Under the pieces are notes generated by a model. The model was given only the letters and a program-made list of their open reading frames with translations. It ran no database searches and was not told the origin of the DNA. A program made the position numbers and the translations under genes. 64,000 bases of DNA from Zoogloeaceae bacterium (GTDB lineage: Bacteria > Pseudomonadota > Gammaproteobacteria > Burkholderiales > Rhodocyclaceae): the NCBI GenBank assembly GCA_024235655.1, contig JACKLY010000004.1:186001-250000 (forward strand), given 5' to 3'. Shown here one piece after another: positions 8,770 through 20,196 of this stretch. The first letter of the stretch is position 1; every line of letters begins with the position of its first letter.

Positions 8770-9632
8770 AAATCTTGCTCACTGGTGGTTCTGGCTTTAT
8801 TGGCCGGAATCTTGGTGCTGCCTTGGCTGCCAAAGGCCATATAGTGCTCACGGCATCGCGCGGCAACGGTTTCAACTTTGCACACATGCTGACGGAAAAT
8901 GAATGGCTGCCACATCTTCAAGGGGTCGATGCGGTTATCAACAGTGTTGGCATCATCGGTGAGTGCCGCGATCAGCGCTTCGATACACTACATACCCATG
9001 CTCCAGTGGCACTATTTCGGGCCTGCAGACTGGCTGGTGTGCGACGCTTAGTGCAGATTTCCGCACTTGGCGCCGACGAAACGGCGTTTTCCCCCTACCA
9101 CTTAAGCAAGAAGGCAGCCGACGATTACTTGCGCAGTTTAGATATCGAATGGTTCGTCTTGCGCCCTTCGTTGATCTATGGTCGCGGAGGCAAGAGTGCC
9201 GATCTGTTCATGCGTCTCAGTGCGCTGCCGGTAATTCCGGTGGTCGACGACGGACAACAAATACTGCAACCGGTTCACATCAGTGATGTCGTGGCAACCG
9301 TGATGCGAGCCTTGGTCGCACCGGAGGGCCGGAAAACACTGGATATCGTTAGCACGGAAGTAATCTCATTTTCTGATTGGCTGGAAAAAAACAGGGAAGT
9401 TCAAGGGCTTGGCCCAGCAAGAATCCTGCAGATACCGCATGCACTCGCCATGGCTTGTGTTTATGTCGGTCGCTATTTCAGTCCGATCCTGCAACCGGAT
9501 AACTTGCGCATGCTGAAAATCGGCTATTGGGCCGATCCCCGGCCCGTGGAGCATTTTCTCGGGCGGGCACTTCTTCACTCGGCGCCGGCGCTGTTTTTTG
9601 CCGATGCCAGTTCATTTGGGAGCGCATCATGA
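8766..9632 (+). CDS. NAD(P)-binding epimerase/dehydratase-like protein (atypical SDR)
   Basis: The 288-residue protein opens with the Rossmann motif LTGGSGFIGRNLG. It has the extended or atypical short-chain dehydrogenase layout, including QISALGADE and YHLSKKAADDYLR, where the Tyr-x-x-x-Lys-like active pair appears as YHLSK. This group includes complex I assembly-like (NDUFA9) and membrane-associated oxidoreductases. The substrate cannot be read from sequence. It is coupled by four-base overlaps to the membrane proteins on both sides, which suggests work on a lipid or quinone-like substrate at the membrane; that is inference. Confidence 0.85.
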   Translation: MKILLTGGSGFIGRNLGAALAAKGHIVLTASRGNGFNFAHMLTENEWLPHLQGVDAVINSVGIIGECRDQRFDTLHTHAPVALFRACRLAGVRRLVQISALGADETAFSPYHLSKKAADDYLRSLDIEWFVLRPSLIYGRGGKSADLFMRLSALPVIPVVDDGQQILQPVHISDVVATVMRALVAPEGRKTLDIVSTEVISFSDWLEKNREVQGLGPARILQIPHALAMACVYVGRYFSPILQPDNLRMLKIGYWADPRPVEHFLGRALLHSAPALFFADASSFGSAS

Positions 9633-10108
9633 CCTATACGACACTCAAGGCATTGCACATCCTCAGCATGATCCTGTTGTTTGGCACCGGGCTTGGCAGC
9701 GCCTATTACAAATGGATGGCCGACCGTAGTGGAAATGTCGTGCACATCGCTGTTACCAATCGCCATGTTGTCCTGGCAGACTGGATATTCACTACACCAA
9801 CCGTCATCTTTCAGCCGATCAGCGGCCTATGGATGGTGTACCTTGCCGGCCTGCCAATGACAACGCCCTGGATTGCGGCCAGTTTCTTTCTGTATTTTCT
9901 AGCGGGGGCCTGCTGGTTGCCAGTGGTGTGGCTTCAGATCCGTATGCAAAAAATTGCCCAGAAAGCTGCTGCCGAAACTACGCCACTTCCTGCTGCTTAT
10001 TGGCGTATGGCACGCTGGTGGTTCTGGCTGGGCGTACCGGCGTTTACGTCGATGGTGGCGGTTGTGGTGTTGATGGTGTTCAAGCATCTACCGGGGGTTG
10101 AATCATGA
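9629..10108 (+). CDS. DUF2269-like integral membrane protein
   Basis: The frame opens at 9527, but ATG 9629 overlaps the previous stop as ATGA and starts the membrane protein MTYTTLKALHILS, giving 159 residues. It has four predicted membrane helices, with an early His in the first helix (KALHILSM) and Trp-rich segments (WRMARWWFWLG). The layout resembles DUF2269, a family of unknown function with conserved His residues. It overlaps the next gene by four bases. No reaction can be assigned. Confidence 0.8.
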   Translation: MTYTTLKALHILSMILLFGTGLGSAYYKWMADRSGNVVHIAVTNRHVVLADWIFTTPTVIFQPISGLWMVYLAGLPMTTPWIAASFFLYFLAGACWLPVVWLQIRMQKIAQKAAAETTPLPAAYWRMARWWFWLGVPAFTSMVAVVVLMVFKHLPGVES

Positions 10109-10680
10109 AAAGTCTGATGCAGCGGGTGCTCGGCACAGACTGGGATAAGCTGCCTCCTGCCTTGCAACTGCACTACCGCTTTGGTACGACAACGGACACG
10201 GGGAGCATGGAGATCGAGTATCCGCGATTCATGCAGCCTGTCTGGAGCATCCTCAGACTGTTTGGTGCGCTGGTTGACCGGAAAGGGACTGGGGTGTCGA
10301 CGGTCGTTGAAAAAAGCGTGATCGGCGAGCGCCAGTTCTGGCGGCGAACGATTACCTATCCTGACGGGCAGGTCTTGCGTTTTGACAGTTTCTGGGTCGC
10401 TGCTGGCAATGGTGACGTGATCGAATTCGTCAATCCCGTGCTTGGCCTGCAGATGTCGCCCTTTGTGGTGGGTAACCGTCTGCACTACCGAGGGGTCAGG
10501 TTCATTGCGAAGCTCGGATCGGTGATGGTTCCAATCCCTGAGTGCTTGACGCTGGGGCATGCCACGATCATCGAGGAAGCGTTGGATGACCGTCATTTCG
10601 CAATGGACTTCCGATTAACGCACCCAATATTTGGGCAGTTATTCCGCTATTCCGGGAGGTTTGAGGCGGCGTCTCGATGA
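10105..10680 (+). CDS. DUF4166-like protein
   Basis: This 191-residue protein is soluble and beta-rich. It starts MKSLMQRVLGTDWDKLPPAL and has the conserved pattern of DUF4166, a family often next to, or fused with, SDR-type dehydrogenases. The family function is not known. Here it is the last gene of the operon that starts at 8431, coupled by ATGA to the membrane protein before it. A hairpin with perfect arms (AGTGTTCCGGTAT, 10690-10702, and its complement at 10710-10722) follows the stop. Confidence 0.8.
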   Translation: MKSLMQRVLGTDWDKLPPALQLHYRFGTTTDTGSMEIEYPRFMQPVWSILRLFGALVDRKGTGVSTVVEKSVIGERQFWRRTITYPDGQVLRFDSFWVAAGNGDVIEFVNPVLGLQMSPFVVGNRLHYRGVRFIAKLGSVMVPIPECLTLGHATIIEEALDDRHFAMDFRLTHPIFGQLFRYSGRFEAASR

Positions 10681-10689
10681 GGGTAGCGC

Positions 10690-10722
10690 AGTGTTCCGGT
10701 ATTTTGATACCGGAACACTGCT
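10690..10722. terminator. Hairpin between convergent DUF4166 gene and ppc
   Basis: The arms AGTGTTCCGGTAT (10690-10702) and ATACCGGAACACT (10710-10722) are perfect complements around a 7-base loop. The hairpin lies between two convergent genes and probably ends transcription from both sides. No strong T-run follows on the plus strand. Confidence 0.6.
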
Positions 10723-10735
10723 TTGAAGAGCGGCG

Positions 10736-13501
<2,766 letters not shown>

Positions 13502-13518
13502 GGCTTTTCCTGATAAAT

Positions 13519-13605
13519 CCACCGCAGAAGCGCGGAGGCGCAAAGGTTCGCAGAGAAAACCGATCAATGCCGGGATTCCTCTACGCCTCCGCGCCTCTGC
13601 GGTGG
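13519..13605. repeat. Palindromic intergenic repeat, copy 1
   Basis: Arms at 13519-13540 and 13584-13605 match in 21 of 22 positions as an inverted repeat, beginning CCACCGCAGAAGCGCGG. A related copy lies at 17526-17614. It fills the gap between the lutB stop and the ppc start and could form a long hairpin. The upstream part of the ppc reading frame is this repeat and not coding sequence. Confidence 0.85.
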
Positions 13606-13616
13606 GGGTTGGGTTT

Positions 13617-15062
13617 CTAGCTTCCCCGATTCTCTCTTTCCGCCAGCAGATCACGCAAGCTTTTTGCAGCCGGTTTCAGCGGCGTGCGTGAATCGGTCCA
13701 GCCGGCCTGCTTGCCCGGCGTCAGGAAACGGAAGCGTGTGGCTGCCCAGACAAAGGTTCGGTACAGCGCCGGCCGGCTGTAGAGGAAGGCGAAGCCCTTG
13801 AAGGCCAGTGAGGCGAAGGTTGTCTTGCCGGCGCCCTGGCCAACCAGCGGCGCATGGCCGGGTTTGGCATCGTGTGTGGCTTCTTCGCGCAGGCGGATGA
13901 GCAGGTCGGGAATCGGAATCTTCACCGGGCACACTTCGCCACAGGCACCGCACAGCGTCGAGGCGCCCGGCAGTACATGGGTTGCCGCCAACCCCATCAT
14001 GTGCGGCGAAACGATCTTGCCGATCGGGCCGGGGTAGGTGGTGCCGTAGGCGTGGCCGCCGATGCGCGTGTAGACCGGGCAGTGGTTCATGCAGGCACCG
14101 CAGCGGATGCACTGCAGCGTCTGGCGCAACTGCTCGTCGGCATAGGCCTGCGAACGGCCGTTATCGACCAGCACCAGATGCATTTCACGCGGGCCGTCCT
14201 TCTCGCCCTCGCGGCGCGGGCCGGTGATGACGTTGAAGTAGGTGGTGATCGCCTGGCCAGTCGCCGAGCGGGTGAGCAGGCCGTAGAGCGGCACCACATG
14301 TTCCAGCTTCTCGACCACCTTCTCTATGCCGGTGATGGCGATATGCACATCCGGCACCGTGGTGCACATGCGGCCGTTGCCTTCGTTCTCAACGAGGCAC
14401 AGGCTGCCGGTTTCTGCGACGGCGAAATTTACGCCGGAGAGGCCGATGTCGGCATCCATGAACTTCTTGCGCAGCACGTCGCGGCCAACCTGAATTAGCG
14501 CATCGACATCCTCGGTATAGGCCACGCCCGGCACTTTCTCGGCAAACAATTTGGCGATGTCCTGCTTGGTCTTGTGGATCGCCGGCATGATGATGTGCGA
14601 GGGCTTCTCGCCGGCCAGCTGGACGATGTACTCGCCCATGTCCGACTCCAGCGCATCAATGCCGGCCGCATCCATGGCGTGGTTCAGCTCCACTTCCTCG
14701 CTGACCATCGACTTGCCTTTCACCATCAGCTTGGCGTCATGCTGGCGGCATATACCGAGGATGATGGCGTTGGCTTCGTCCGAATTCTCGGCCCAATGCA
14801 CCTTGACGCCGTTCTTCACGAGATTGGCTTCCAGCTGCTCCAGCAGTTGCGGCATTCGGGCGAGGCTGTAGCGGCGGATATGCTCGGCCAGCGTGCGCTG
14901 GCGCTCCAGCAATTCCGGGTCGGGGAACTGCGCGGCACGCTTGGCCATCAGAAAATCCATGGCGCCACGGAAACTCTTCTTCAGGAACGGATCAGCCACC
15001 ACCTTGGCGGCACGGCGCTTGAACTCGGAGCCCGGAACAAACTGCAGCGGTTGCGTGGTCAT
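13617..15062 (-). CDS. lutB: Lactate utilization iron-sulfur protein LutB
   Basis: LutB is the iron-sulfur subunit of the LutABC L-lactate oxidation complex. The 481-residue protein has an N-terminal LUD-type domain and a C-terminal region with two 4Fe-4S motifs, CIRCGACMNHCP and LCGACGEVCP. It starts at ATG 15062, overlapping the lutC stop by four bases. The C-terminus ends in a charged ~60-residue extension. Transcription runs lutA-lutC-lutB on the minus strand, away from the GntR-type regulator. Confidence 0.93.
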   Translation of the reverse strand: MTTQPLQFVPGSEFKRRAAKVVADPFLKKSFRGAMDFLMAKRAAQFPDPELLERQRTLAEHIRRYSLARMPQLLEQLEANLVKNGVKVHWAENSDEANAIILGICRQHDAKLMVKGKSMVSEEVELNHAMDAAGIDALESDMGEYIVQLAGEKPSHIIMPAIHKTKQDIAKLFAEKVPGVAYTEDVDALIQVGRDVLRKKFMDADIGLSGVNFAVAETGSLCLVENEGNGRMCTTVPDVHIAITGIEKVVEKLEHVVPLYGLLTRSATGQAITTYFNVITGPRREGEKDGPREMHLVLVDNGRSQAYADEQLRQTLQCIRCGACMNHCPVYTRIGGHAYGTTYPGPIGKIVSPHMMGLAATHVLPGASTLCGACGEVCPVKIPIPDLLIRLREEATHDAKPGHAPLVGQGAGKTTFASLAFKGFAFLYSRPALYRTFVWAATRFRFLTPGKQAGWTDSRTPLKPAAKSLRDLLAERENRGS

Positions 15063-15727
15063 TGTGCGGCCTCCCCGGTGAGCAGAATCACAATCAGTTC
15101 TTTAGGCCCATGCGCACCGTAGGCCAGTGTCTGCTGGATGTCGGCGGTCTTGGAGGGGCCGGTGATCAGCAGCGCATTGGTCGGCAAGCCGGCCGACCAG
15201 TTCTGCCCGGTGATCGCGTCATAGAGCGTCGGCACGATGGTGTCGGCGTCGACCAGCGCGATATGGATCGGCGGCACCAGCGACATCAGGCGCGGCTCGT
15301 CGGCGTCCGGCCACACAATCATCGTGCCGGTTTCGGCAATGGCGCCGCGGGTGCCGGTGATGGCTGCATCCACGCCCTCGAACAACTCCTGCTTCCAGCC
15401 CTCGATCGGCTGGTCATAGGCCAGCAGGCCGTTGATGCCGGCATGGGTCAGCGCCTTGCCGTGCGCCGTGGCCGGTGCGTAAAGCAGGGTGTTGATCTGC
15501 TTCTCGGCAAGCACTGCCTTGACCTTGTCCACCCACTGGTCGCGTGGCACGGCGTGCACCTCGGCGTGCCAGGCGGTGATCTTTTCCGAGAACTCCTGCG
15601 CCAGCGAAGCTTTGGCGGTGCGCGGCAGGCTGGCATAGTGGGTTGAAATGGCCTCATCCGGTGCGACGGGAATCTGTCCCGGAATCACCGCACGCAGCTT
15701 GCCGAGGATATTGTCGCGGGCGCTCAT
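15059..15727 (-). CDS. lutC: Lactate utilization protein LutC (LUD domain)
   Basis: This 222-residue protein starts MSARDNILGKLRAVI and consists of a single LUD domain, with the segment TGTRGAIAETGTMIVWP typical of LutC and YkgG proteins. It is required for L-lactate oxidation together with LutA and LutB. It is coupled by ATGA overlaps to lutA upstream and lutB downstream. The order A-C-B differs from the Bacillus order A-B-C. Confidence 0.93.
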   Translation of the reverse strand: MSARDNILGKLRAVIPGQIPVAPDEAISTHYASLPRTAKASLAQEFSEKITAWHAEVHAVPRDQWVDKVKAVLAEKQINTLLYAPATAHGKALTHAGINGLLAYDQPIEGWKQELFEGVDAAITGTRGAIAETGTMIVWPDADEPRLMSLVPPIHIALVDADTIVPTLYDAITGQNWSAGLPTNALLITGPSKTADIQQTLAYGAHGPKELIVILLTGEAAQ

Positions 15728-16503
15728 GCCTGGCCTCCATTATTCTTGCCGGTACGTTCCCATATAAAGCTGGCCAGATGCTGGCCACGGAAGCTGTCGC
15801 GGCGTTTTTCCAGCGTACCGTTGATGTTCATCAGGCAGCCGCCATCGGCCGAGAGAAAGACCTCGGCGCCTGTTTTCTTCAACGCATCGGCCTTGTCACC
15901 GGCCATCGCAGCGGAAATCTCCGGCTGGCGTACCGAGAAGGTGCCGCCGAAACCGCAGCATTCCGACTCATGCGACTGCATCAGCACCTCGACGCCACTC
16001 AATTGCCCGAGCAGCTCGCGCGCATGCAGGTGTGTGCCCATCTCGCGGCGGGCAGAGCAGGAGGTATGCAGAGTCACTTTGGTCGGCTGGCCGGCATCCT
16101 TGAACTGCACCTTGAGCACCTTGAGCAGGAACTCGGTCAGCTCGAACACGCGCCCGGACAAGGCGTCAGCCTGCGCCTTGCGCACCGGGTCTTCGGCAAA
16201 CAGCTTGGGATAATGGTGAAACATCATGCCGGCACAGGAACCGGAAGGCACCACCACCGGCCAGTCTTCCGGAAACAGGTCGAGCTGTTTTGCTGCCACC
16301 AGGCGGGCTTCGTCCGCGTAACCGCTGGTGTAGGCCGGCTGGCCGCAACAAGTCTGGTTTTCGGGGAAGTGCACGCGGATGCCTTCGCGCTCCAGTATCT
16401 GGATGGCATCCATGCCGGCTTCCGGGCAGAAAAGGTCAACGAGGCAGGTCGCGAAGAAGTAGATGTCCGTGGGGCGCGGGCCATCGGGAATGTTTCGTTG
16501 CAT
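15724..16503 (-). CDS. lutA: Lactate utilization Fe-S oxidoreductase LutA
   Basis: The protein contains two cysteine-rich CCG domains, seen as CLVDLFCPEAG with TCCGQPAY and CSARREMG with CCGFGGTF, which bind an iron-sulfur cluster. The frame extends to 16530 (GTG), but ATG 16503 has a perfect GGAGG five bases upstream, so I use it (259 residues). It is the first gene of the lut operon. The 242-base gap to the divergent GntR-type gene holds the candidate operators. Confidence 0.93.
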   Translation of the reverse strand: MQRNIPDGPRPTDIYFFATCLVDLFCPEAGMDAIQILEREGIRVHFPENQTCCGQPAYTSGYADEARLVAAKQLDLFPEDWPVVVPSGSCAGMMFHHYPKLFAEDPVRKAQADALSGRVFELTEFLLKVLKVQFKDAGQPTKVTLHTSCSARREMGTHLHARELLGQLSGVEVLMQSHESECCGFGGTFSVRQPEISAAMAGDKADALKKTGAEVFLSADGGCLMNINGTLEKRRDSFRGQHLASFIWERTGKNNGGQA

Positions 16504-16574
16504 TTTTCCTCCGGTCGATCGGTGTGGCACGGGGCCGGTTCATCAAAATTGAAACAAATAAAAACTTGGGTAAG

Positions 16575-16585
16575 TGGTCAAACCA
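16575..16585. promoter_or_regulatory. Candidate GntR/FCD operator 1 (TGGTCAAACCA)
   Basis: The site is a TGGT-N3-ACCA palindrome followed by ATTTG, matching the core recognised by FCD-type GntR regulators such as PdhR and LldR. It lies 72 bases upstream of the lutA start, in the gap shared with the regulator gene. Confidence 0.6.
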
Positions 16586-16686
16586 ATTTGCGATAAGTTC
16601 AAAATGTACGTTACAACCGGTACTTAGTCAATAACAGGCATGTAAATTTGGCCTTGCAGAATGCGCTTATGCTGATTAGAATTACG

Positions 16687-16697
16687 CGGTCTTACCA
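16687..16697. promoter_or_regulatory. Candidate GntR/FCD operator 2 (CGGTCTTACCA)
   Basis: The second site has the form CGGT-N3-ACCA followed by ATTTG, the same right half as operator 1. Its centre is 112 bases from the first, and it lies 49 bases before the regulator ATG. Two spaced sites suggest cooperative binding or looping. Confidence 0.6.
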
Positions 16698-16745
16698 ATT
16701 TGTGGTTCCGAATTTTCGCACGCCAACCGAGTAACGCTATTGCCC

Positions 16746-17504
16746 ATGGCTCCAAACAAGGTTCAGGTACCTCGCATTTCCGATGCTGTTGCTGCTTCGC
16801 TGGAGCGCCGCATTCTGGAAGGCTCGCTCAAGCCGGGTGACCGGCTGCCGCCAGAACGCGAACTCGCCATCGAGTTGGGGGTGTCGCGCCCTTCGTTGCG
16901 CGAGGCCATCCAGAAACTTGCCTCCAAGGGTATGGTACAGAGTCGGCAGGGTGGTGGCACCTATGTGACCGACCGGCTGGAATCCACTTTCTTTGACCCT
17001 TGGCAGGACATGATGGGCGCCCACCCCGGCCTGCGCGAAGATCTGCTGGAGTTCCGCCGCATGCTCGAAGGCCAGGCTGCCGAATGGGCTGCCGAGCGCG
17101 CCACCGATGCCGACCTGACCCGGCTGACGCAAGCCTTCGACGCCATGAACGCCGCCTTCGATGCCAACGACCTCGAACGCCGCGCCAGCACCGACATCGA
17201 TTTTCATCAGGCCATTGGCGAAGCCACGCACAACGTGCTCATCGGCCACCTTTCGGCTGCGCTGCTACGTCTGATGCAGGACAACATCCGCCTCAACCTG
17301 GGCGAACTGAAGAGCATCCCCGCTGCCATTTCGCTGTTGAAGAACCAGCATGCCGCCATCCACACGGCCATTGTCGAGCGCAAGCCGAGCGCGGCGCGTG
17401 CCGCGGCCGAAACGCATATCGACTTTGTGCGCGAGTCGCTGGCGCAATCGCTGCGTTCAGCCGCACGGCGTGAAACGGCCGAGCGCCGACTGAATGCCGA
17501 CTGA
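16746..17504 (+). CDS. GntR/FadR-family (FCD) transcriptional regulator, LldR-like
   Basis: This regulator has an N-terminal winged helix (RPSLREAIQKLASKGMV, then QGGGTYV) and a C-terminal all-helical FCD ligand-binding domain. I use ATG 16746 (252 residues); a TTG at 16740 is also possible. It is divergent from lutACB across a gap with two matching operator-like palindromes. The most likely role is lactate-responsive control of the lut genes and of itself. Control of ppsA just downstream is possible but not shown. Confidence 0.88.
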   Translation: MAPNKVQVPRISDAVAASLERRILEGSLKPGDRLPPERELAIELGVSRPSLREAIQKLASKGMVQSRQGGGTYVTDRLESTFFDPWQDMMGAHPGLREDLLEFRRMLEGQAAEWAAERATDADLTRLTQAFDAMNAAFDANDLERRASTDIDFHQAIGEATHNVLIGHLSAALLRLMQDNIRLNLGELKSIPAAISLLKNQHAAIHTAIVERKPSAARAAAETHIDFVRESLAQSLRSAARRETAERRLNAD

Positions 17505-17525
17505 AACCATCGCTATGAATAAAAC

Positions 17526-17614
17526 CCACCGCAGAGGCGCAAAGGCGCAGAGACCCGCAAAGGAAACCCCGAATTTTCTCGGGATTTCTTTGCGCCTCTG
17601 CGTCTCTGCGGTGG
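17526..17614. repeat. Palindromic intergenic repeat, copy 2
   Basis: The left arm begins CCACCGCAGAGGCGCAAAGG (17526) and the right arm ends with CTCTGCGGTGG (17614); they pair as a long imperfect hairpin. It shares its outer arm with the copy at 13519-13605. It lies between the regulator and ppsA, so it may end or weaken transcription there. Confidence 0.85.
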
Positions 17615-17662
17615 ACGTTCGATCTTTGCATATTTAATTCAATCCCCTTGAAAGGAATCCTT

Positions 17663-20035
17663 ATGGAGCCCCTCGTCATTCCGTTTGAAAAACTGCGTGT
17701 CACCGATGTGGAACAGGTCGGCGGCAAGAATTCGTCGCTCGGCGAAATGATCAGCCAGCTCGCCGATTCCGGCGTGCGCGTGCCCGGCGGATTTGCCACC
17801 ACGGCGCATGCCTACCGCGAGTTTCTGGCGCAGAGCGGGCTGGACGCCAAGATCAACGCCGAACTCGATGCGCTGGATGTGGATGACGTCAATGCGCTGG
17901 CTGCCTGCGGCGAGAAGATCCGCAAGTGGATCATGGACACCCCGTTCCCGACCTCGCTGACGGTCGAGATCACTGCCGAATACCAGCGTCTGGTCGCCGA
18001 CTCTTCAGCCGACATGTCCTTCGCCGTACGCTCCTCGGCCACCGCCGAAGACCTGCCGGATGCCTCTTTTGCCGGCCAGCAGGAAACTTTCCTCAACATT
18101 CACGGGCTGGACAACATCCTGCACGCGATCAAGGAAGTGTTCGCCTCGCTCTACAACGACCGTGCCATTTCCTACCGTGTGCACAAGGGCTTCATCCACG
18201 CCGATGTCGCGCTCTCCGCCGGCATCCAGCGCATGGTGCGCTCCGACACCGGCGCTGCCGGCGTCATGTTCACGCTCGATACCGAGTCCGGCTTCCGCGA
18301 TGCGGTGTTCGTTACCGCCAGCTACGGCCTCGGTGAAACCGTGGTGCAGGGCGCCGTGAACCCGGACGAGTTCTACGTGCACAAGCCCATGCTGGCCGCC
18401 GGCAAGAAGGCCGTGATCCGCCGCAACCTCGGCTCGAAGATGATCAAGATGGAGTTCGCCACCGAAAAGGCCGCCGGCAAATCGGTGCGCACGGTCGATG
18501 TGGCCGAAGCCGACCGCCACCAGTTCTCGATCAACGACGCTGAAGTCGAGGAACTGGCCCGCTACGCGATGATCATCGAGAAGCACTATGGTCGCCCGAT
18601 GGACATTGAGTGGGGCAAGGACGGCAACGACGGCAAGCTGTACATCCTGCAGGCCCGCCCGGAAACGGTGAAGTCGCAGGAAGGCCACGAGCGCCTGCAG
18701 AAGTTCAAGCTCAAGACTTTTTCCAAGGTGCTCTCGTCCGGCCGTGCCATCGGCCAGAAGATCGGCGTCGGCCCGGTACGCGTGGTCAGCGACCCCAAGG
18801 AAATGGACAAGGTACGCCCAGGTGACGTGCTCGTTGCCGACATGACCGACCCGAACTGGGAGCCGGTGATGAAGCGCGCCTCCGCCATCATCACCAACCG
18901 CGGCGGCCGCACCTGCCACGCCGCCATCATCGCCCGCGAACTGGGCATCCCGGCCATTGTCGGCTGCGGCGACGCCACCGAAACGCTGAGCGAAGGCGAG
19001 ATCGTTACCGCCTCGTGTGCGGAAGGCGACACCGGCCACGTCTATCGCGGCAAGCTGGAATTCGAAGTCACCGAGCGCGAAGTCGGCACCATGCCGGAGA
19101 TCCCCACCAAGGTGATGATGAACGTCGGCAACCCGGAACTTGCCTTCGAGTTCTCGCAACTGCCGAACGCCGGCGTCGGCCTGGCCCGCGTTGAATTCAT
19201 CATCAACAACGTGATCGGCATTCACCCCAAGGCCATCCTCGACATCGACCGCCTGCCGGCCTCCAAGCGCGAGGAAATCCTGCGCAAGGCCCGTGGTTAC
19301 GCCAACCCGACCGAGTTCTTCGTTGAAAAACTGGTTGAAGGCGTGGCCACCATTGCCGCCGCCTTCTACCCGAAGCCCGTGATCGTGCGCCTCTCCGACT
19401 TCAAGTCCAACGAATACCGCAAGCTGCTTGGCGGCGAGTTGTACGAGCCGGAAGAAGAAAACCCCATGCTCGGTTTCCGTGGCGCCTCGCGCTACATCGC
19501 GCAGACCTTCCGCGACTGCTTTGCGCTGGAATGCCGCGCCATGAAGAAAGTGCGCGAGGAAATGGGCCTCACCAACGTCGAACTGATGGTGCCTTTCGTG
19601 CGTACAGTGGAAGAGGGCAAGGGCGTCGTCAAGCTGCTCGCCGAGCACGGCCTGAAGCAGGGCGAAAATGATCTGAAGCTGATAATGATGTGCGAGATCC
19701 CCTCCAATGCGCTGCTGGCCGATGACTTCCTCGACGTGTTCGACGGCTTCTCCATCGGCTCCAACGACCTGACCCAGCTCACGCTCGGCCTCGACCGTGA
19801 CTCAGGCCTCGTCGCCTCGCTCTTCGACGAACGTGACCCGGCGGTGAAAATGCTGCTGGCCATGGCCATTGCCAGCGCCAACAAGAAAGGCAAGTACATC
19901 GGCATCTGCGGCCAGGGCCCCTCGGATCACCCCGATCTGGCCGAATGGCTGATGGATCAGGGCATCAGCAGCATCTCGCTGAACCCGGACACGGTGGTCG
20001 ATACCTGGCAGCGACTGGGCAGCCACAAGGCGTGA
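17663..20035 (+). CDS. ppsA: Phosphoenolpyruvate synthase
   Basis: PpsA converts pyruvate, ATP and water to PEP, AMP and phosphate and opens gluconeogenesis from lactate or pyruvate. ATG 17663 has AAAGGAA just upstream and gives 790 residues, the normal length. Visible are the N-terminal nucleotide-binding domain (VGGKNSSLGEM), the phospho-His loop GGRTCHAAIIARELG preceded by a Thr, and the C-terminal PEP-binding barrel with GSNDLTQLTLGLDRDS and ICGQGPSD. PpsR (6148-6981) is its expected regulator. Codons end strongly in G or C, suggesting high expression. Confidence 0.97.
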   Translation: MEPLVIPFEKLRVTDVEQVGGKNSSLGEMISQLADSGVRVPGGFATTAHAYREFLAQSGLDAKINAELDALDVDDVNALAACGEKIRKWIMDTPFPTSLTVEITAEYQRLVADSSADMSFAVRSSATAEDLPDASFAGQQETFLNIHGLDNILHAIKEVFASLYNDRAISYRVHKGFIHADVALSAGIQRMVRSDTGAAGVMFTLDTESGFRDAVFVTASYGLGETVVQGAVNPDEFYVHKPMLAAGKKAVIRRNLGSKMIKMEFATEKAAGKSVRTVDVAEADRHQFSINDAEVEELARYAMIIEKHYGRPMDIEWGKDGNDGKLYILQARPETVKSQEGHERLQKFKLKTFSKVLSSGRAIGQKIGVGPVRVVSDPKEMDKVRPGDVLVADMTDPNWEPVMKRASAIITNRGGRTCHAAIIARELGIPAIVGCGDATETLSEGEIVTASCAEGDTGHVYRGKLEFEVTEREVGTMPEIPTKVMMNVGNPELAFEFSQLPNAGVGLARVEFIINNVIGIHPKAILDIDRLPASKREEILRKARGYANPTEFFVEKLVEGVATIAAAFYPKPVIVRLSDFKSNEYRKLLGGELYEPEEENPMLGFRGASRYIAQTFRDCFALECRAMKKVREEMGLTNVELMVPFVRTVEEGKGVVKLLAEHGLKQGENDLKLIMMCEIPSNALLADDFLDVFDGFSIGSNDLTQLTLGLDRDSGLVASLFDERDPAVKMLLAMAIASANKKGKYIGICGQGPSDHPDLAEWLMDQGISSISLNPDTVVDTWQRLGSHKA

Positions 20036-20062
20036 TGCCATACTGAAGCAAGCTGAACAGCA

Positions 20063-20093
20063 CAAAGGCCGGGGTTTCCGGCCTTTGTTTTTG
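20063..20093 (+). terminator. Rho-independent terminator of ppsA
   Basis: A 10-base-pair stem (CAAAGGCCGG at 20063-20072 with CCGGCCTTTG at 20078-20087) is followed by TTTTT. Confidence 0.9.
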
Positions 20094-20196
20094 GTGGGGG
20101 TTACAAGCACCGCTTGCTGAATGAGCTCGAAAAATTTTGGCTGGAGAGCGCTTGTTGAAGCCGAGGCGATCAAGCTTGTAACAAGCGCAACATTAA

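Noticed and set aside
13502..13654. N-terminal extension of ppc
   Set aside because: These codons are made by the palindromic repeat; the family starts at GTG 13501 with a ribosome site.
13519..17614. CRISPR array
   Set aside because: The two repeat copies are 4 kb apart, palindromic and without spacers; no cas genes are present.
18005..19648. 547-codon minus-strand frame opposite ppsA
   Set aside because: It is a shadow of the G+C-rich ppsA codons; the translation is low-complexity and ppsA is certain.
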